The translations under genes were made by a program, and so were the position numbers. From positions 1,196,394 to 1,260,393 of the forward strand of contig NZ_JANINP010000007.1 of NCBI RefSeq assembly GCF_024508665.1: a DNA stretch of 64,000 nt, given 5' to 3'. The notes beneath the pieces were generated by a model, which searched no databases, was not told the origin of the DNA, and saw only the letters and a list, made by a program, of their open reading frames with translations. Below are positions 8,269-15,721 of the stretch, piece after piece. This stretch comes from Sphingomonas sp. Its GTDB lineage: Bacteria > Pseudomonadota > Alphaproteobacteria > Sphingomonadales > Sphingomonadaceae. Numbering within the stretch: the stretch's first letter is position 1; each line of letters opens with the position of its first letter.

Positions 8269-8985
8269 ATGGGGGTCAAGCAAGTCTTCGCGGATACCGT
8301 GTCGCTGGCGCTGCCGCCGCGCTGTCCGGGATGCGGCGCGGTGGTGCGGGGCGACCACAATTTCTGCGCGGCGTGCTGGGATTCGCTCGATCTGCTGGGT
8401 GCGCCGTGGTGCGCGACCTGCTGCACGCCGTTCGAGGTCGATCGCGGACCCGACGCGCAATGCGGCGCGTGCCTCGCCAATCCGCCGGCTCATGCCGGCG
8501 CGCGTGCCGCCGTCGCTTACGGCCCGGTGGCGAAGACTGTCGCGCTGCGGCTCAAATATGGCGGCCGGCTCGCCTTCGCGACGACGGCGGCGCGCCTGTT
8601 GGCGCGGCACATGCCGTCGGACGCAACCCTGCTGGTACCGGTTCCGCTACATCGCTGGCGGTTGTGGAGCAGGGGATATAACCAGGCCGCGCTGATCGCC
8701 GATGCCTTATCCGCGGCGAGCGGCATCGCGCATGATCCTATGCTGTTACGCCGGACGAAGCGAACGCCTGCGCTGCGCGGGATGAATCCGCGCCAGCGCC
8801 GCGATGCAGTTCGGGCTGCGTTCGCGGTCGAACGCCGGATAGAGGAGGGGCATGTCGTGCTGGTCGACGACGTCTATACCAGCGGCGCCACGGCGGATGC
8901 CTGCACGCGCGCGCTGCTGAAGGCGGGCGCCGGCAAGGTCACCATCCTGTGCTGGGCCCGCGTCGTCGGCGAGACCTCCGATTGA
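8269..8985 (+). CDS. comF: ComF-family phosphoribosyltransferase-like protein
   Basis: The 238-residue protein starts at the ATG at 8269 (MGVKQVFADTVSLALPPRCPGCGAV). Paired cysteines (CPGC, CAAC, CATCC, CGAC) form the N-terminal zinc-ribbon part of ComF proteins. The C-terminal half carries the phosphoribosyltransferase motif VVLVDDVYTSGATADAC and the basic LLRRTKRTPALRGMNPRQR segment. ComF relatives act in DNA uptake in competent bacteria; in non-competent ones the role is unclear. It diverges from the methyltransferase gene 44 bases away and is followed by grxC. Confidence 0.88.
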   Translation: MGVKQVFADTVSLALPPRCPGCGAVVRGDHNFCAACWDSLDLLGAPWCATCCTPFEVDRGPDAQCGACLANPPAHAGARAAVAYGPVAKTVALRLKYGGRLAFATTAARLLARHMPSDATLLVPVPLHRWRLWSRGYNQAALIADALSAASGIAHDPMLLRRTKRTPALRGMNPRQRRDAVRAAFAVERRIEEGHVVLVDDVYTSGATADACTRALLKAGAGKVTILCWARVVGETSD

Positions 8986-9019
8986 CAAGCCGCGCGACGC
9001 TCTCCACCTCTCTCGGACT

Positions 9020-9277
9020 ATGGCGAAGGTAGAAATCTACACCAAGGCGTGGTGCCCCTATTGCGTGCGAGCGATGAAGTTGCTCGCGTCCAAGGGCGTC
9101 GAGCCGATCGAATATGATGTCACGATGGGTGGCCCCAAAAAGGCCGAGATGGTCGATCGCTCGGGCGGTCGCATGACGATGCCCCAGATATTCATCGACG
9201 GAAAGCATATCGGCGGATCGGACGATCTCGCCGCGCTCGATGCGCGGGGAGGGCTCGACCCGCTGCTTGCAGCATGA
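9020..9277 (+). CDS. grxC: Glutaredoxin 3 (dithiol)
   Basis: This 85-residue thioredoxin-fold protein has the dithiol active site C12-P-Y-C15 in YTKAWCPYCVRA and the TMPQIFIDGKHIGGSDDL segment with the cis-proline and GG loop that bind glutathione. It reduces disulfides and glutathionylated proteins. It follows comF by 34 bases, and its stop overlaps the start of the carbon-nitrogen hydrolase (ATGA). Confidence 0.95.
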   Translation: MAKVEIYTKAWCPYCVRAMKLLASKGVEPIEYDVTMGGPKKAEMVDRSGGRMTMPQIFIDGKHIGGSDDLAALDARGGLDPLLAA

Positions 9278-10107
9278 CCATCTCCGGCAAGATCGCCGTC
9301 CTGCAGATGACGAGCGGGATCCACCCCGCCGCCAATCGAGCGACTATGGTCGATGCCGTGGCGGACGCCGCGGCAGGTGGCGCGATGATGCTGTTCACGC
9401 CTGAAGTGTCCGGGCTGGTCGACCGCAACCGGGAGCGCGCTGCGCCGAACCTGTTCGGCGAAGCGGACGACCCTGTGCTGGCGGCGGTTCGTGCGGCGGC
9501 CTCGCAGCACGGTATCTGGGTGCATATCGGGTCGCTGCTGATCCGACGCGACGATAGCAAATTGGCCAATCGCGGCTTCGTGATCGATGCGGGCGGCGAG
9601 ATTCGGGCACGATACGACAAGCTGCACATGTTCGACGTCGACCTGCCGACCGGTGAGAGCTGGCGCGAATCCGCTTCTTACACTCCGGGCGAAGGTGCCG
9701 TGGTGGTGGCGACCCCCGTCGGGCGCCTGGGTATGTCGATCTGCTACGACATGCGCTTCCCGGACCTTTACCGCGCGCTGACCAATGCCGGGGCGACGAT
9801 CCTCGCCATGCCGGCGGCGTTCACTCGGCCGACCGGTGCGGCGCACTGGCACGTGCTGTTGCGCGCGCGAGCGATCGAGGGCGCCTGCTTCGTGGTCGCA
9901 GCAGCACAGACTGGCGTGCACGAGGATGGCCGCGCGACCTATGGCCATTCGCTGGTGATCGACCCTTGGGGCGAGGTACTATTAGATATGGGAGAGGCGC
10001 CAGGACTCGGTTTTGCCGAGATCGATCCGGTCCTGCAGCAAGATGTGCGCACGCGAGTGCCCGCGCTCAAGCACCGCCGAGCCATTCCCGAGGTGGTGTT
10101 GGCATGA
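9274..10107 (+). CDS. Carbon-nitrogen hydrolase, Nit1/Nit2-type amidase (probably deaminated glutathione amidase)
   Basis: The 277-residue nitrilase-superfamily enzyme has the full triad: E44 (LFTPEVSG), K116 (RARYDKLHMFDVDLP) and C157 (GMSICYDMRFPDLYR). The DKLHMFDVDLP and ESASYTPGE segments are typical of the Nit branch, whose mammalian member Nit1 hydrolyses deaminated glutathione, a side product of transaminases. A four-base overlap with grxC, a glutathione-dependent protein, supports that role, but the close omega-amidase Nit2 cannot be excluded. Likely cytoplasmic; no signal peptide. Confidence 0.88.
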   Translation: MTISGKIAVLQMTSGIHPAANRATMVDAVADAAAGGAMMLFTPEVSGLVDRNRERAAPNLFGEADDPVLAAVRAAASQHGIWVHIGSLLIRRDDSKLANRGFVIDAGGEIRARYDKLHMFDVDLPTGESWRESASYTPGEGAVVVATPVGRLGMSICYDMRFPDLYRALTNAGATILAMPAAFTRPTGAAHWHVLLRARAIEGACFVVAAAQTGVHEDGRATYGHSLVIDPWGEVLLDMGEAPGLGFAEIDPVLQQDVRTRVPALKHRRAIPEVVLA

Positions 10108-10532
10108 TCGTATTCGACCTCAAATGCGGTAGCGGCCATGTGTTCGAGGCCTGGTTCGGCTCGTCGTCGGACTATGACGACCAGCGCACGCGCGGTCTGG
10201 TCAGCTGTCCGATGTGCGGCAACAGCGCGGTGGAAAAAGCGGTGATGGCGCCCAACGTCGCCGCCAAGGGCAATCGCCAGGCGGAAGTCACGCCCGCTGC
10301 CGTGAAAGCGGCGATGGCGACTCTGGCCAAGGCGCAGCAACAGGCGCTGGCCAATTCCGAATGGGTCGGCACCGCCTTCGCATCGCGGGCGAGGGCGATG
10401 CATTCGGGCGAAGAGGATCATGCGCCGATCCATGGTCAAGCCTCGATCGAGGAAGCCAAGGCATTGGTCGAGGACGGTGTTCCGGTCGCGCCCTTGCCCT
10501 TTCCGGTCGTCCCCCCCGAAGCCTGCAATTGA
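10104..10532 (+). CDS. DUF1178 family protein
   Basis: The 142-residue protein starts MIVFDLKCGSGHVFEAWFGSSSDY and has a Cys pattern (C8 and a later CPMCG) that could bind zinc, like FmdB-type zinc ribbons. The C-terminal EDHAPIHGQASIEEAKALVEDGVPVAPLPFP is a strongly conserved DUF1178 feature. The start overlaps the amidase stop by four bases, so grxC, the amidase and this gene form one operon. The function of DUF1178 is unknown; grxC and nit neighbours are frequent in alphaproteobacteria. Confidence 0.88.
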   Translation: MIVFDLKCGSGHVFEAWFGSSSDYDDQRTRGLVSCPMCGNSAVEKAVMAPNVAAKGNRQAEVTPAAVKAAMATLAKAQQQALANSEWVGTAFASRARAMHSGEEDHAPIHGQASIEEAKALVEDGVPVAPLPFPVVPPEACN

Positions 10533-10566
10533 CCCTTTCCCTCGCGCTCGGTACCAGACCCGGCGT

Positions 10567-10643
10567 GGTTCCGTAGCTCAGCCGGATAGAGCGCCACTTT
10601 CCTAAAGTGGGCGTCGGGGGTTCGAGTCCCTCCGGGACCACCA
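10567..10643 (+). tRNA. tRNA-Arg (anticodon CCT)
   Basis: A full cloverleaf folds. The acceptor stem is GGTTCCG with CGGGACC, the D stem GCTC/GAGC, the anticodon stem CCACT/AGTGG closes loop TTCCTAA with anticodon CCT, the variable loop is GCGTC, and the T arm is GGGGG-TTCGAGT-CCCTC. Discriminator A and CCA are encoded. It reads AGG codons, rare in this GC-rich genome. Genes next to tRNAs are often integration sites, but no integrase is nearby. Confidence 0.96.
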
Positions 10644-10654
10644 CCTCACCATCG

Positions 10655-11347
10655 CTAGGAATGATGCGCCTGCGCCAACCCGCGCTTCCAGCGCGATCGC
10701 AATTCGCCCGGACGTGCGGGATAGCGTTCGTCGAGAAACTGAGCCGCGACGACGCGGTCGGTGCGGAAGTGGCGGAAATCCTCGCGCAGTTCGCACCAGG
10801 CGGCAATCACGCGCGCCTGATCGAAGAAGCCGATGATTACCGGCCAGATCACGCGATCGCTGATCTGGCCGCGTTCGTCGCGATAGTCGATGCGGATCTT
10901 GCGGCCTTCCCGAATCCAGGTGCGGGCAATCCCCAGGTCGATCGCGTCGGGCGGCGCCTTTGATCGGGGCGGCGTGCCGATGGAGGGATCGGCGAGGAAG
11001 GGGCGCAGCCGTTCGGGCACGACGGACGTGATCTTGGCGATGAGGTCGCGCGCGGCCGCGGCCAGTGCCGGATCGCCGCGCCCGGCCACCCATTGGGCGC
11101 CGAGCACGGCCGCCTCGATCTCGTCCGATGTCAGCATGAGCGGCGGCATGTCGAACGCATCGTCGAGAATATAACCGAAACCCGCTTCGCCGCGGATCGG
11201 CACGCGCTGGCCGATCAGATCGGCGACGTCACGATAGACCGTGCGCGGAGAGACTTCGAGTTCTTCGGCGATATCCTGCGCCGTGATCGGGCGCGACGAT
11301 CGCCGCAGAATCTGGATGATCTGGAACAGCCGATCGGCACGACGCAT
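10655..11347 (-). CDS. YafY-type transcriptional regulator (HTH_11 plus WYL domain)
   Basis: The 230-residue protein begins MRRADRLFQIIQILRRSSRPITAQDIAEELEVSPRTVYRDVADL, a DeoR/HTH_11 winged helix. The C-terminal half (KIRIDYRDERGQISDRVIWP then RVIAAWCELREDFRHFRTDRV) is a WYL ligand-sensing domain with the WCEL variant seen in YafY proteins. It is divergent from a glutathione transferase gene, and the 105-base space holds a perfect palindrome (11360-11385) placed to control both. Probably an autoregulated repressor; inducer unknown. Confidence 0.9.
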   Translation of the reverse strand: MRRADRLFQIIQILRRSSRPITAQDIAEELEVSPRTVYRDVADLIGQRVPIRGEAGFGYILDDAFDMPPLMLTSDEIEAAVLGAQWVAGRGDPALAAAARDLIAKITSVVPERLRPFLADPSIGTPPRSKAPPDAIDLGIARTWIREGRKIRIDYRDERGQISDRVIWPVIIGFFDQARVIAAWCELREDFRHFRTDRVVAAQFLDERYPARPGELRSRWKRGLAQAHHS

Positions 11348-11359
11348 GGGTTTCGACCT

Positions 11360-11385
11360 CCTGCTGACAGAATGCTGTCAGCAGG
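11360..11385. promoter_or_regulatory. Perfect palindrome, candidate operator of the WYL regulator
   Basis: Arms CCTGCTGACAG and CTGTCAGCAGG are exact reverse complements, separated by AATG. The site begins 13 bases upstream of the regulator start and 68 bases upstream of the divergent GST gene. It is not followed by a T-tract, so an operator fits better than a terminator. Confidence 0.75.
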
Positions 11386-11452
11386 GTCCGCCTACAAGCC
11401 TTTTCATCGGGAGCGGCGATGGGCCGCCGCTACGAGCGAAGGAGCCGCTATC

Positions 11453-12085
11453 ATGATCACACTCTACCATGCCCCGCAATCGCGGTCGTCACGCATCATC
11501 TGGCTACTCGAGGAAGTGGGCGCGCCGTATGAGATCCGCCCGGTGTCGATCTTCCGGCCAATGACGGGGGAGGGCGTCCCCGATCCCGCCAATCCGCATC
11601 CGGACAAGCGCGTGCCCGCGATCGAACATGACGGCGCTTTGGTCGCCGAATCGGTCGCGATCCTGCAATATCTCACCGACGCATTTCCCCAAGCCGGCCT
11701 CGGGCCGCGCGTCGGGGCGCCGGAACGTGGCGCCTATCTCACCTGGCTCGCCTGGTACGCCGCCGAGATGGAGCCGGCGATGTTCGCGGCAATGATGGGC
11801 GAACTGGTCGGCGCGCCGAACAAGCAGCGTAATTACGATGCGGTCGTCGCTCGGCTGGAACGGGCGCTGGCGGACGGCCCTTACGTGATGGGCTATGCTT
11901 TTTCGGGTGCAGACTTGTTGATCGGCAGCGCGCTGGCATTCGCGCGCCACGCTTTCCCTGAGAGCGCGGCTATCGATGCCTATATCGAACGGTGCCGTGC
12001 CCGGCCGGCGGCGGAGCGAGCAGGAAAGCTGGACGATGCGTCGGGCATTCAAATCGTGACGACGGCGGAGCCTGTCCCGGCCTGA
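11453..12085 (+). CDS. Glutathione S-transferase family protein
   Basis: The 210-residue protein starts at the ATG at 11453 behind GAAGGAG. The N-terminal thioredoxin-like domain (ITLYHAPQSRSSRIIWLLEEVGAPYEI) contains a candidate catalytic serine pair, and DKRVPAIEHDGALVAESVAILQYLTD holds the cis-Pro and the ES motif that bind glutathione. The C-terminal half is all-alpha (YVMGYAFSGADLLIGSAL with the conserved N-cap-like motif). It diverges from the WYL regulator, which probably controls it. Substrate unknown; detoxification or a thiol-peroxidase-like role is possible. Confidence 0.9.
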   Translation: MITLYHAPQSRSSRIIWLLEEVGAPYEIRPVSIFRPMTGEGVPDPANPHPDKRVPAIEHDGALVAESVAILQYLTDAFPQAGLGPRVGAPERGAYLTWLAWYAAEMEPAMFAAMMGELVGAPNKQRNYDAVVARLERALADGPYVMGYAFSGADLLIGSALAFARHAFPESAAIDAYIERCRARPAAERAGKLDDASGIQIVTTAEPVPA

Positions 12086-12103
12086 TTTGCTCCTGACAAT
12101 AAA

Positions 12104-12137
12104 AAGGGCGTCGCGCGGTCTCCCGCGCGGCGCCCTT
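12104..12137. terminator. Bidirectional intrinsic terminator between GST and SWIB genes
   Basis: A GC stem (GGGCG-T-CGCGCGG / CCGCGCG-G-CGCCC with a TCTC loop) is flanked by AAAAA on the left and TTTCGGTTT on the right, serving the convergent GST and SWIB genes. Confidence 0.8.
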
Positions 12138-12154
12138 TCGGTTTGAGGTCCGGC

Positions 12155-12415
12155 TTACGCCTTGACGTGCTTGGAGATGTGCTTGTTCATCTCGAACATC
12201 GTGACCTTGTCGGTGCCGAAGACCTTCTTCAGCTTGTCGTCGGCCAGAATCTCGCGCTTGTTGGCGGGGTTCTGCAGATTGTTCTTCTTGATGTGGTCCC
12301 ACACCTTGCTGATCACCTGGCTGCGCGGCAGCGGCGCCGTCCCGACAATCGCGCCCAGTTCGGGCGACGGGGTGACGGGCGCATGAATTCCGCCGGTCTT
12401 GGGTGCAGTAGCCAT
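12155..12415 (-). CDS. SWIB/MDM2 domain mini-protein
   Basis: The 86-residue protein is almost only a SWIB domain: LGAIVGTAPLPRSQVISKVW, then HIKKNNLQNPANKREI and DDKLKKVFGTDKVTMFEMNKHI follow the family consensus exactly. SWIB domains are known from eukaryotic SWI/SNF complexes and from Chlamydia, where one is fused to topoisomerase I; small free-standing versions occur in several bacteria. A chromatin or nucleoid-linked role is plausible but unproven. AGGAAGG lies upstream of the ATG. It converges with the GST gene. Confidence 0.92.
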   Translation of the reverse strand: MATAPKTGGIHAPVTPSPELGAIVGTAPLPRSQVISKVWDHIKKNNLQNPANKREILADDKLKKVFGTDKVTMFEMNKHISKHVKA

Positions 12416-12800
12416 TGCATTCCTTCCTGTTCATTGGGCCGGTGTTCCGGCCCCAGACTCGTTACGCCTCATGGAGCGCGCGCCTCTTGTGCGCTGCCTT
12501 TTTGCGCTTGTCACGCCTTAGGATAGGGCTCGGAGCGACTTTTGACATGCGGATGACGTGACCCGCCGCTTGCGGCGCGCTGCTTTGCGTCGACTGAGCG
12601 CGAAGATGGCAGGCGCCCATATCGAATCCGCCGACGCTCGACGGGCGGCGTGCGGCGCCATGCATTCGCGGCGGCGACGCGGCCAATTTCGACCGCGCGC
12701 GCAGGCACGACGGACGGTGATCGAATTGACGGTATGCTGGAGGTTGCCCCCGCCGCGCCAGTGATTAGAAGCGGGCGCGACAATCAGGGAGCCGATACCG
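12416..12800. other. Non-coding stretch upstream of frmA
   Basis: No convincing gene lies here. Short open frames on both strands have arginine-rich compositions typical of GC-rich shadows. The left end holds the SWIB promoter region and the right end the frmA ribosome-binding site (GGGAG before 12801). A small GCCGC/GCGGC hairpin sits near 12562-12573. No clear operator was seen. Confidence 0.4.
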
Positions 12801-13910
12801 ATGAAGACCCGCGCCGCCGTCGCATTCGAAGCGAAGAAACCGCTGGAGATCGTCGAGGTCGACCTGGAAGGTCCCAAGGCGGGCGAAGTCCTGGTCGAGA
12901 TCATGGCCACCGGCATTTGCCATACCGACGCGTACACGCTAGATGGCTTTGATTCTGAAGGGATTTTTCCGTCGATCCTGGGGCATGAAGGCGCCGGGAT
13001 CGTGCGCGAGGTCGGTCCGGGCGTGACCAGCGTCAAGCCCGGCGACCACGTCATCCCGCTCTACACCCCCGAATGCCGGCAATGCAAAAGCTGCCTGTCG
13101 GGCAAGACCAATCTCTGCACCGCGATCCGCGCGACCCAGGGCAAGGGCTTGATGCCCGACGGCACGACGCGCTTTTCGTATAAAGGGACGCCTATCTTTC
13201 ATTATATGGGCTGTTCTACTTTTTCGAACTTCACGGTCCTACCGGAGATCGCGGTAGCGAAGATTCGCGAGGACGCACCGTTCCAGACAAGCTGCTATAT
13301 CGGCTGTGGCGTGACCACCGGCGTAGGGGCCGTGGTGAAGACCGCGAAGGTCCAGGCCGGCGACAATGTAATCGTGTTCGGATTGGGTGGAATCGGCCTC
13401 AACGTCATCCAGGGCGCAAAAATGGTCGGTGCCGACAAGATTATCGGCGTCGATGTGAACGATTCGAAGGAGGAATGGGGACGCCGATTCGGCATGACCG
13501 ACTTCGTCAATCCGAAGAAGGTGGAGGGCGATCTGGTCGCGCATCTGGTCGCGCTGACCGATGGTGGGGCCGACTACACGTTCGACGCGACCGGCAATAC
13601 CGACGTCATGCGCGTCGCGCTCGAGGCGTGCCACCGCGGCTGGGGCACCAGCATCATCATCGGGGTGGCGGAGGCCGGCAAGGAAATCTCGACGCGTCCG
13701 TTCCAGCTGGTCACTGGGCGCAACTGGCGCGGCACCGCGTTCGGGGGCGCGAAAGGTCGCACCGACGTGCCCAAGATCGTCGACTGGTACATGCAGGGCA
13801 AGATCGCGATCGATCCGATGATCACGCACGTCCTCAAGCTCGACGAGATCAACAAGGCATTCGACCTGATGCATGCGGGCGAGAGCATCCGCAGCGTCGT
13901 GGTCTTCTGA
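12801..13910 (+). CDS. frmA: S-(hydroxymethyl)glutathione dehydrogenase (class III alcohol dehydrogenase)
   Basis: FrmA oxidises S-hydroxymethylglutathione, formed from formaldehyde and glutathione, to S-formylglutathione with NAD+. The 369-residue protein has the class III pattern: ATGICHTDAYTLDGFDSEG with catalytic-zinc Cys and the D/E pair typical of this class, GHEGAGIVREVG, the structural zinc cysteines in PECRQCKSCLSGKTNLC, the NAD motif FGLGGIGLNVIQG, and GRNWRGTAFGGAKGR. It is followed by the VOC and fghA genes in one strand run. Confidence 0.97.
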   Translation: MKTRAAVAFEAKKPLEIVEVDLEGPKAGEVLVEIMATGICHTDAYTLDGFDSEGIFPSILGHEGAGIVREVGPGVTSVKPGDHVIPLYTPECRQCKSCLSGKTNLCTAIRATQGKGLMPDGTTRFSYKGTPIFHYMGCSTFSNFTVLPEIAVAKIREDAPFQTSCYIGCGVTTGVGAVVKTAKVQAGDNVIVFGLGGIGLNVIQGAKMVGADKIIGVDVNDSKEEWGRRFGMTDFVNPKKVEGDLVAHLVALTDGGADYTFDATGNTDVMRVALEACHRGWGTSIIIGVAEAGKEISTRPFQLVTGRNWRGTAFGGAKGRTDVPKIVDWYMQGKIAIDPMITHVLKLDEINKAFDLMHAGESIRSVVVF

Positions 13911-13940
13911 AAATCACTTTCATCCGGGGAGGAAAAAGAC

Positions 13941-14321
13941 ATGTTTTCGCACATGATGGTCGGCAGCAACGACCTCGATCGATCGAAGAAATTCTACGAC
14001 GCGTTGTTCGGCGCGGTCGGCGGGAAGCCGGCGATCGTCGACCCCAAGGGTCGGCTGATGTATCTGCACAATGGCGGCATCTTCATGGTCACGGCGCCGA
14101 TCGACGGCCAGCCGGCGTGTCACGCGAATGGCGGTACGATCGGCTTCGCGATGGAAACGCCTGAACAGGCGGATGCCTGGCATGCCGCCGGCGTCGCCAA
14201 CGGCGGCACCGCGATCGAGGAGGATCCGGGCGTGCGGGAAGGGAGCAGCATGAAACTGTATCTTGCCTATCTGCGCGATCCCGACGGCAACAAGCTCTGC
14301 GGGCTTCACCGGCTGGGCTGA
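13941..14321 (+). CDS. VOC-family (glyoxalase/bleomycin-resistance fold) protein
   Basis: The 126-residue protein begins MFSHMMVGSNDLDRSKKFYDALFGAVGG and ends with LAYLRDPDGNKLCGLHRLG, the beta-alpha-beta signature of VOC proteins including candidate metal ligands at the H near the start and E/C positions near the end. It lies between frmA and fghA, so a glutathione-adduct substrate such as S-hydroxymethylglutathione formation is a reasonable guess, but nothing visible proves it. AGGAGG-like sequence (GGGGAGG) precedes the start by about 13 bases. Confidence 0.88.
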   Translation: MFSHMMVGSNDLDRSKKFYDALFGAVGGKPAIVDPKGRLMYLHNGGIFMVTAPIDGQPACHANGGTIGFAMETPEQADAWHAAGVANGGTAIEEDPGVREGSSMKLYLAYLRDPDGNKLCGLHRLG

Positions 14322-14325
14322 TCGC

Positions 14326-15165
14326 GTGTCGTTGACCGTCAAATCCACCAATCGCGCGTTCGGCGGCGTCCAGGGCGTGTACGAACACGCCTCGGCCGCC
14401 ACCGGCACGCCGATGACGTTTTCGGTGTTCGTGCCGGACCACGAAGCGGGCACGCGGCTGCCGGTGCTCTGGTATCTGTCCGGACTGACCTGCACGCACG
14501 CCAACGTCACCGAAAAGGGCGAGTATCGCCGCGCCTGCGCCGAGCATGGCGTGATCTTCGTCGCGCCCGACACCAGCCCGCGCGGCGACGACGTGCCCGA
14601 CGACGAAGCCTATGATTTCGGCAAGGGCGCGGGTTTCTATGTCGACGCGACCCAGGCGCCCTGGTCGACCAATTTCCGGATGCGGTCCTATATCGAGGAC
14701 GAGCTCCCCGGGCTGATCGCGGCCGAATTCGCGATGGCGGACATGGCGCGGCAAGGCATCACCGGCCACTCGATGGGCGGCCACGGCGCGCTGACGATCG
14801 CGCTACGCAACGCAGGGCGCTTTCGCAGTGTATCGGCCTTTTCGCCGATCGTGTCGCCGCTGCATTGCCCCTGGGGCGAGAAGGCGCTGTCAGGCTATCT
14901 CGGCGAGGATCGCGCGGACTGGCGCGCCTATGACGCCTGCGCGCTGATCGATGACGGCGCGCGCGTGCCTGAGATCCTGGTCGACCAGGGCGACGCCGAC
15001 GCATTTCTCGCCGACCAGCTCAAGCCGGAATTGCTGGCGGACGCATGCCACCGCGCAGGGATCGACCTGACGCTGCGACTGCAGCCGGGCTATGATCACA
15101 GTTACTATTTCATCTCGACCTTCATGGCCGATCACATCGCCTGGCACGCGGCGCGGCTGGGCTAA
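14326..15165 (+). CDS. fghA: S-formylglutathione hydrolase
   Basis: FghA releases formate and glutathione from S-formylglutathione, completing the frmA pathway. The 279-residue esterase-D protein has WYLSGLTCTHANVTEKGEYRR, VAPDTSPRG and the nucleophile motif GHSMGGHGAL, with the late Asp in LVDQGDADAFL and the His in GYDHSYYFISTF. I choose the GTG at 14326 (VSLTVKSTNRAFGG), which gives family length; it lies five bases after the VOC gene stop. Confidence 0.95.
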   Translation: MSLTVKSTNRAFGGVQGVYEHASAATGTPMTFSVFVPDHEAGTRLPVLWYLSGLTCTHANVTEKGEYRRACAEHGVIFVAPDTSPRGDDVPDDEAYDFGKGAGFYVDATQAPWSTNFRMRSYIEDELPGLIAAEFAMADMARQGITGHSMGGHGALTIALRNAGRFRSVSAFSPIVSPLHCPWGEKALSGYLGEDRADWRAYDACALIDDGARVPEILVDQGDADAFLADQLKPELLADACHRAGIDLTLRLQPGYDHSYYFISTFMADHIAWHAARLG

Positions 15166-15256
15166 GCCTGTCCGGCGAAGCAGAGCAATGCTTCCTAAAA
15201 GTGCAGTCTAGACACCGAGCCGGTGGCGCGGGCGAGACTAGCACTAAATAATATTT

Positions 15257-15272
15257 AGTTTTTATAAAAACT
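15257..15272. other. AT-rich palindrome downstream of the RHS locus
   Basis: AGTTTTTATAAAAACT is a perfect 16-bp palindrome, directly beside CTAAATA-A-TATTTAG (15244-15258). Both lie in an AT-rich 150-bp gap after fghA and could end the minus-strand RHS/immunity transcript or mark the edge of acquired DNA. Confidence 0.4.
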
Positions 15273-15314
15273 GTCTATCGACAAAGCGTAAGTTCTGCAT
15301 TTGTATAACTTCGC

Positions 15315-15707
15315 CTAAATGTTATCAAGCGTTAATATAAATCTAGCGCCTATGATAGAAACTTCCCTTAGTAAATCGTTGCTTAAAGATATATACGACA
15401 AATCACGATCATTGCGAATAACGATCTCTATGTATAAATCCAGCACGTCTTCATTATACATCATCATTTTAATTGATTCTCTTCCGCCCCATTGTTCAAT
15501 TAGCTTTCTAATAGCATGATCCAAATCTTCACATTGAACATTGTCTATACAATTAAACACATATGATTTAGAATTACTAGTATTTGGTCTGTTTCGATAC
15601 GGGCCGGATTTTGATCCATGATGTCTATATACTAATTTATACTTTTCAACGATTCGACCGGAATCTTCTTGAAAATCTCGCATTGTTATCGAGAGTTTTA
15701 TCGTCAT
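15315..15707 (-). CDS. Candidate immunity protein of the RHS locus (DUF4279-like)
   Basis: This 130-residue protein is encoded 14 bases downstream of the RHS gene on the same strand, the position of immunity genes in polymorphic toxin systems. Composition is distinctly AT-rich with Asn/Ile-rich coding unlike the neighbourhood. The C-terminal pattern (DLDHAIRKLIEQW, LDLYIEIVIRND, ISLSNDLLREVSIIGARF) resembles DUF4279 proteins, several of which are immunity proteins; this match is from memory and tentative. No signal peptide or membrane helix, so cytoplasmic. Confidence 0.7.
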   Translation of the reverse strand: MTIKLSITMRDFQEDSGRIVEKYKLVYRHHGSKSGPYRNRPNTSNSKSYVFNCIDNVQCEDLDHAIRKLIEQWGGRESIKMMMYNEDVLDLYIEIVIRNDRDLSYISLSNDLLREVSIIGARFILTLDNI

Positions 15708-15721
15708 AGTTTGCTCGATTG

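Noticed and set aside
10567..10643. tRNA gene as an integration site of a genomic island
   Set aside because: No direct repeat of the tRNA 3' end and no integrase nearby in the window.
12558..12764. Arginine-rich 68-codon frame before frmA
   Set aside because: No RBS, no motif, biased composition typical of GC-rich chance frames.
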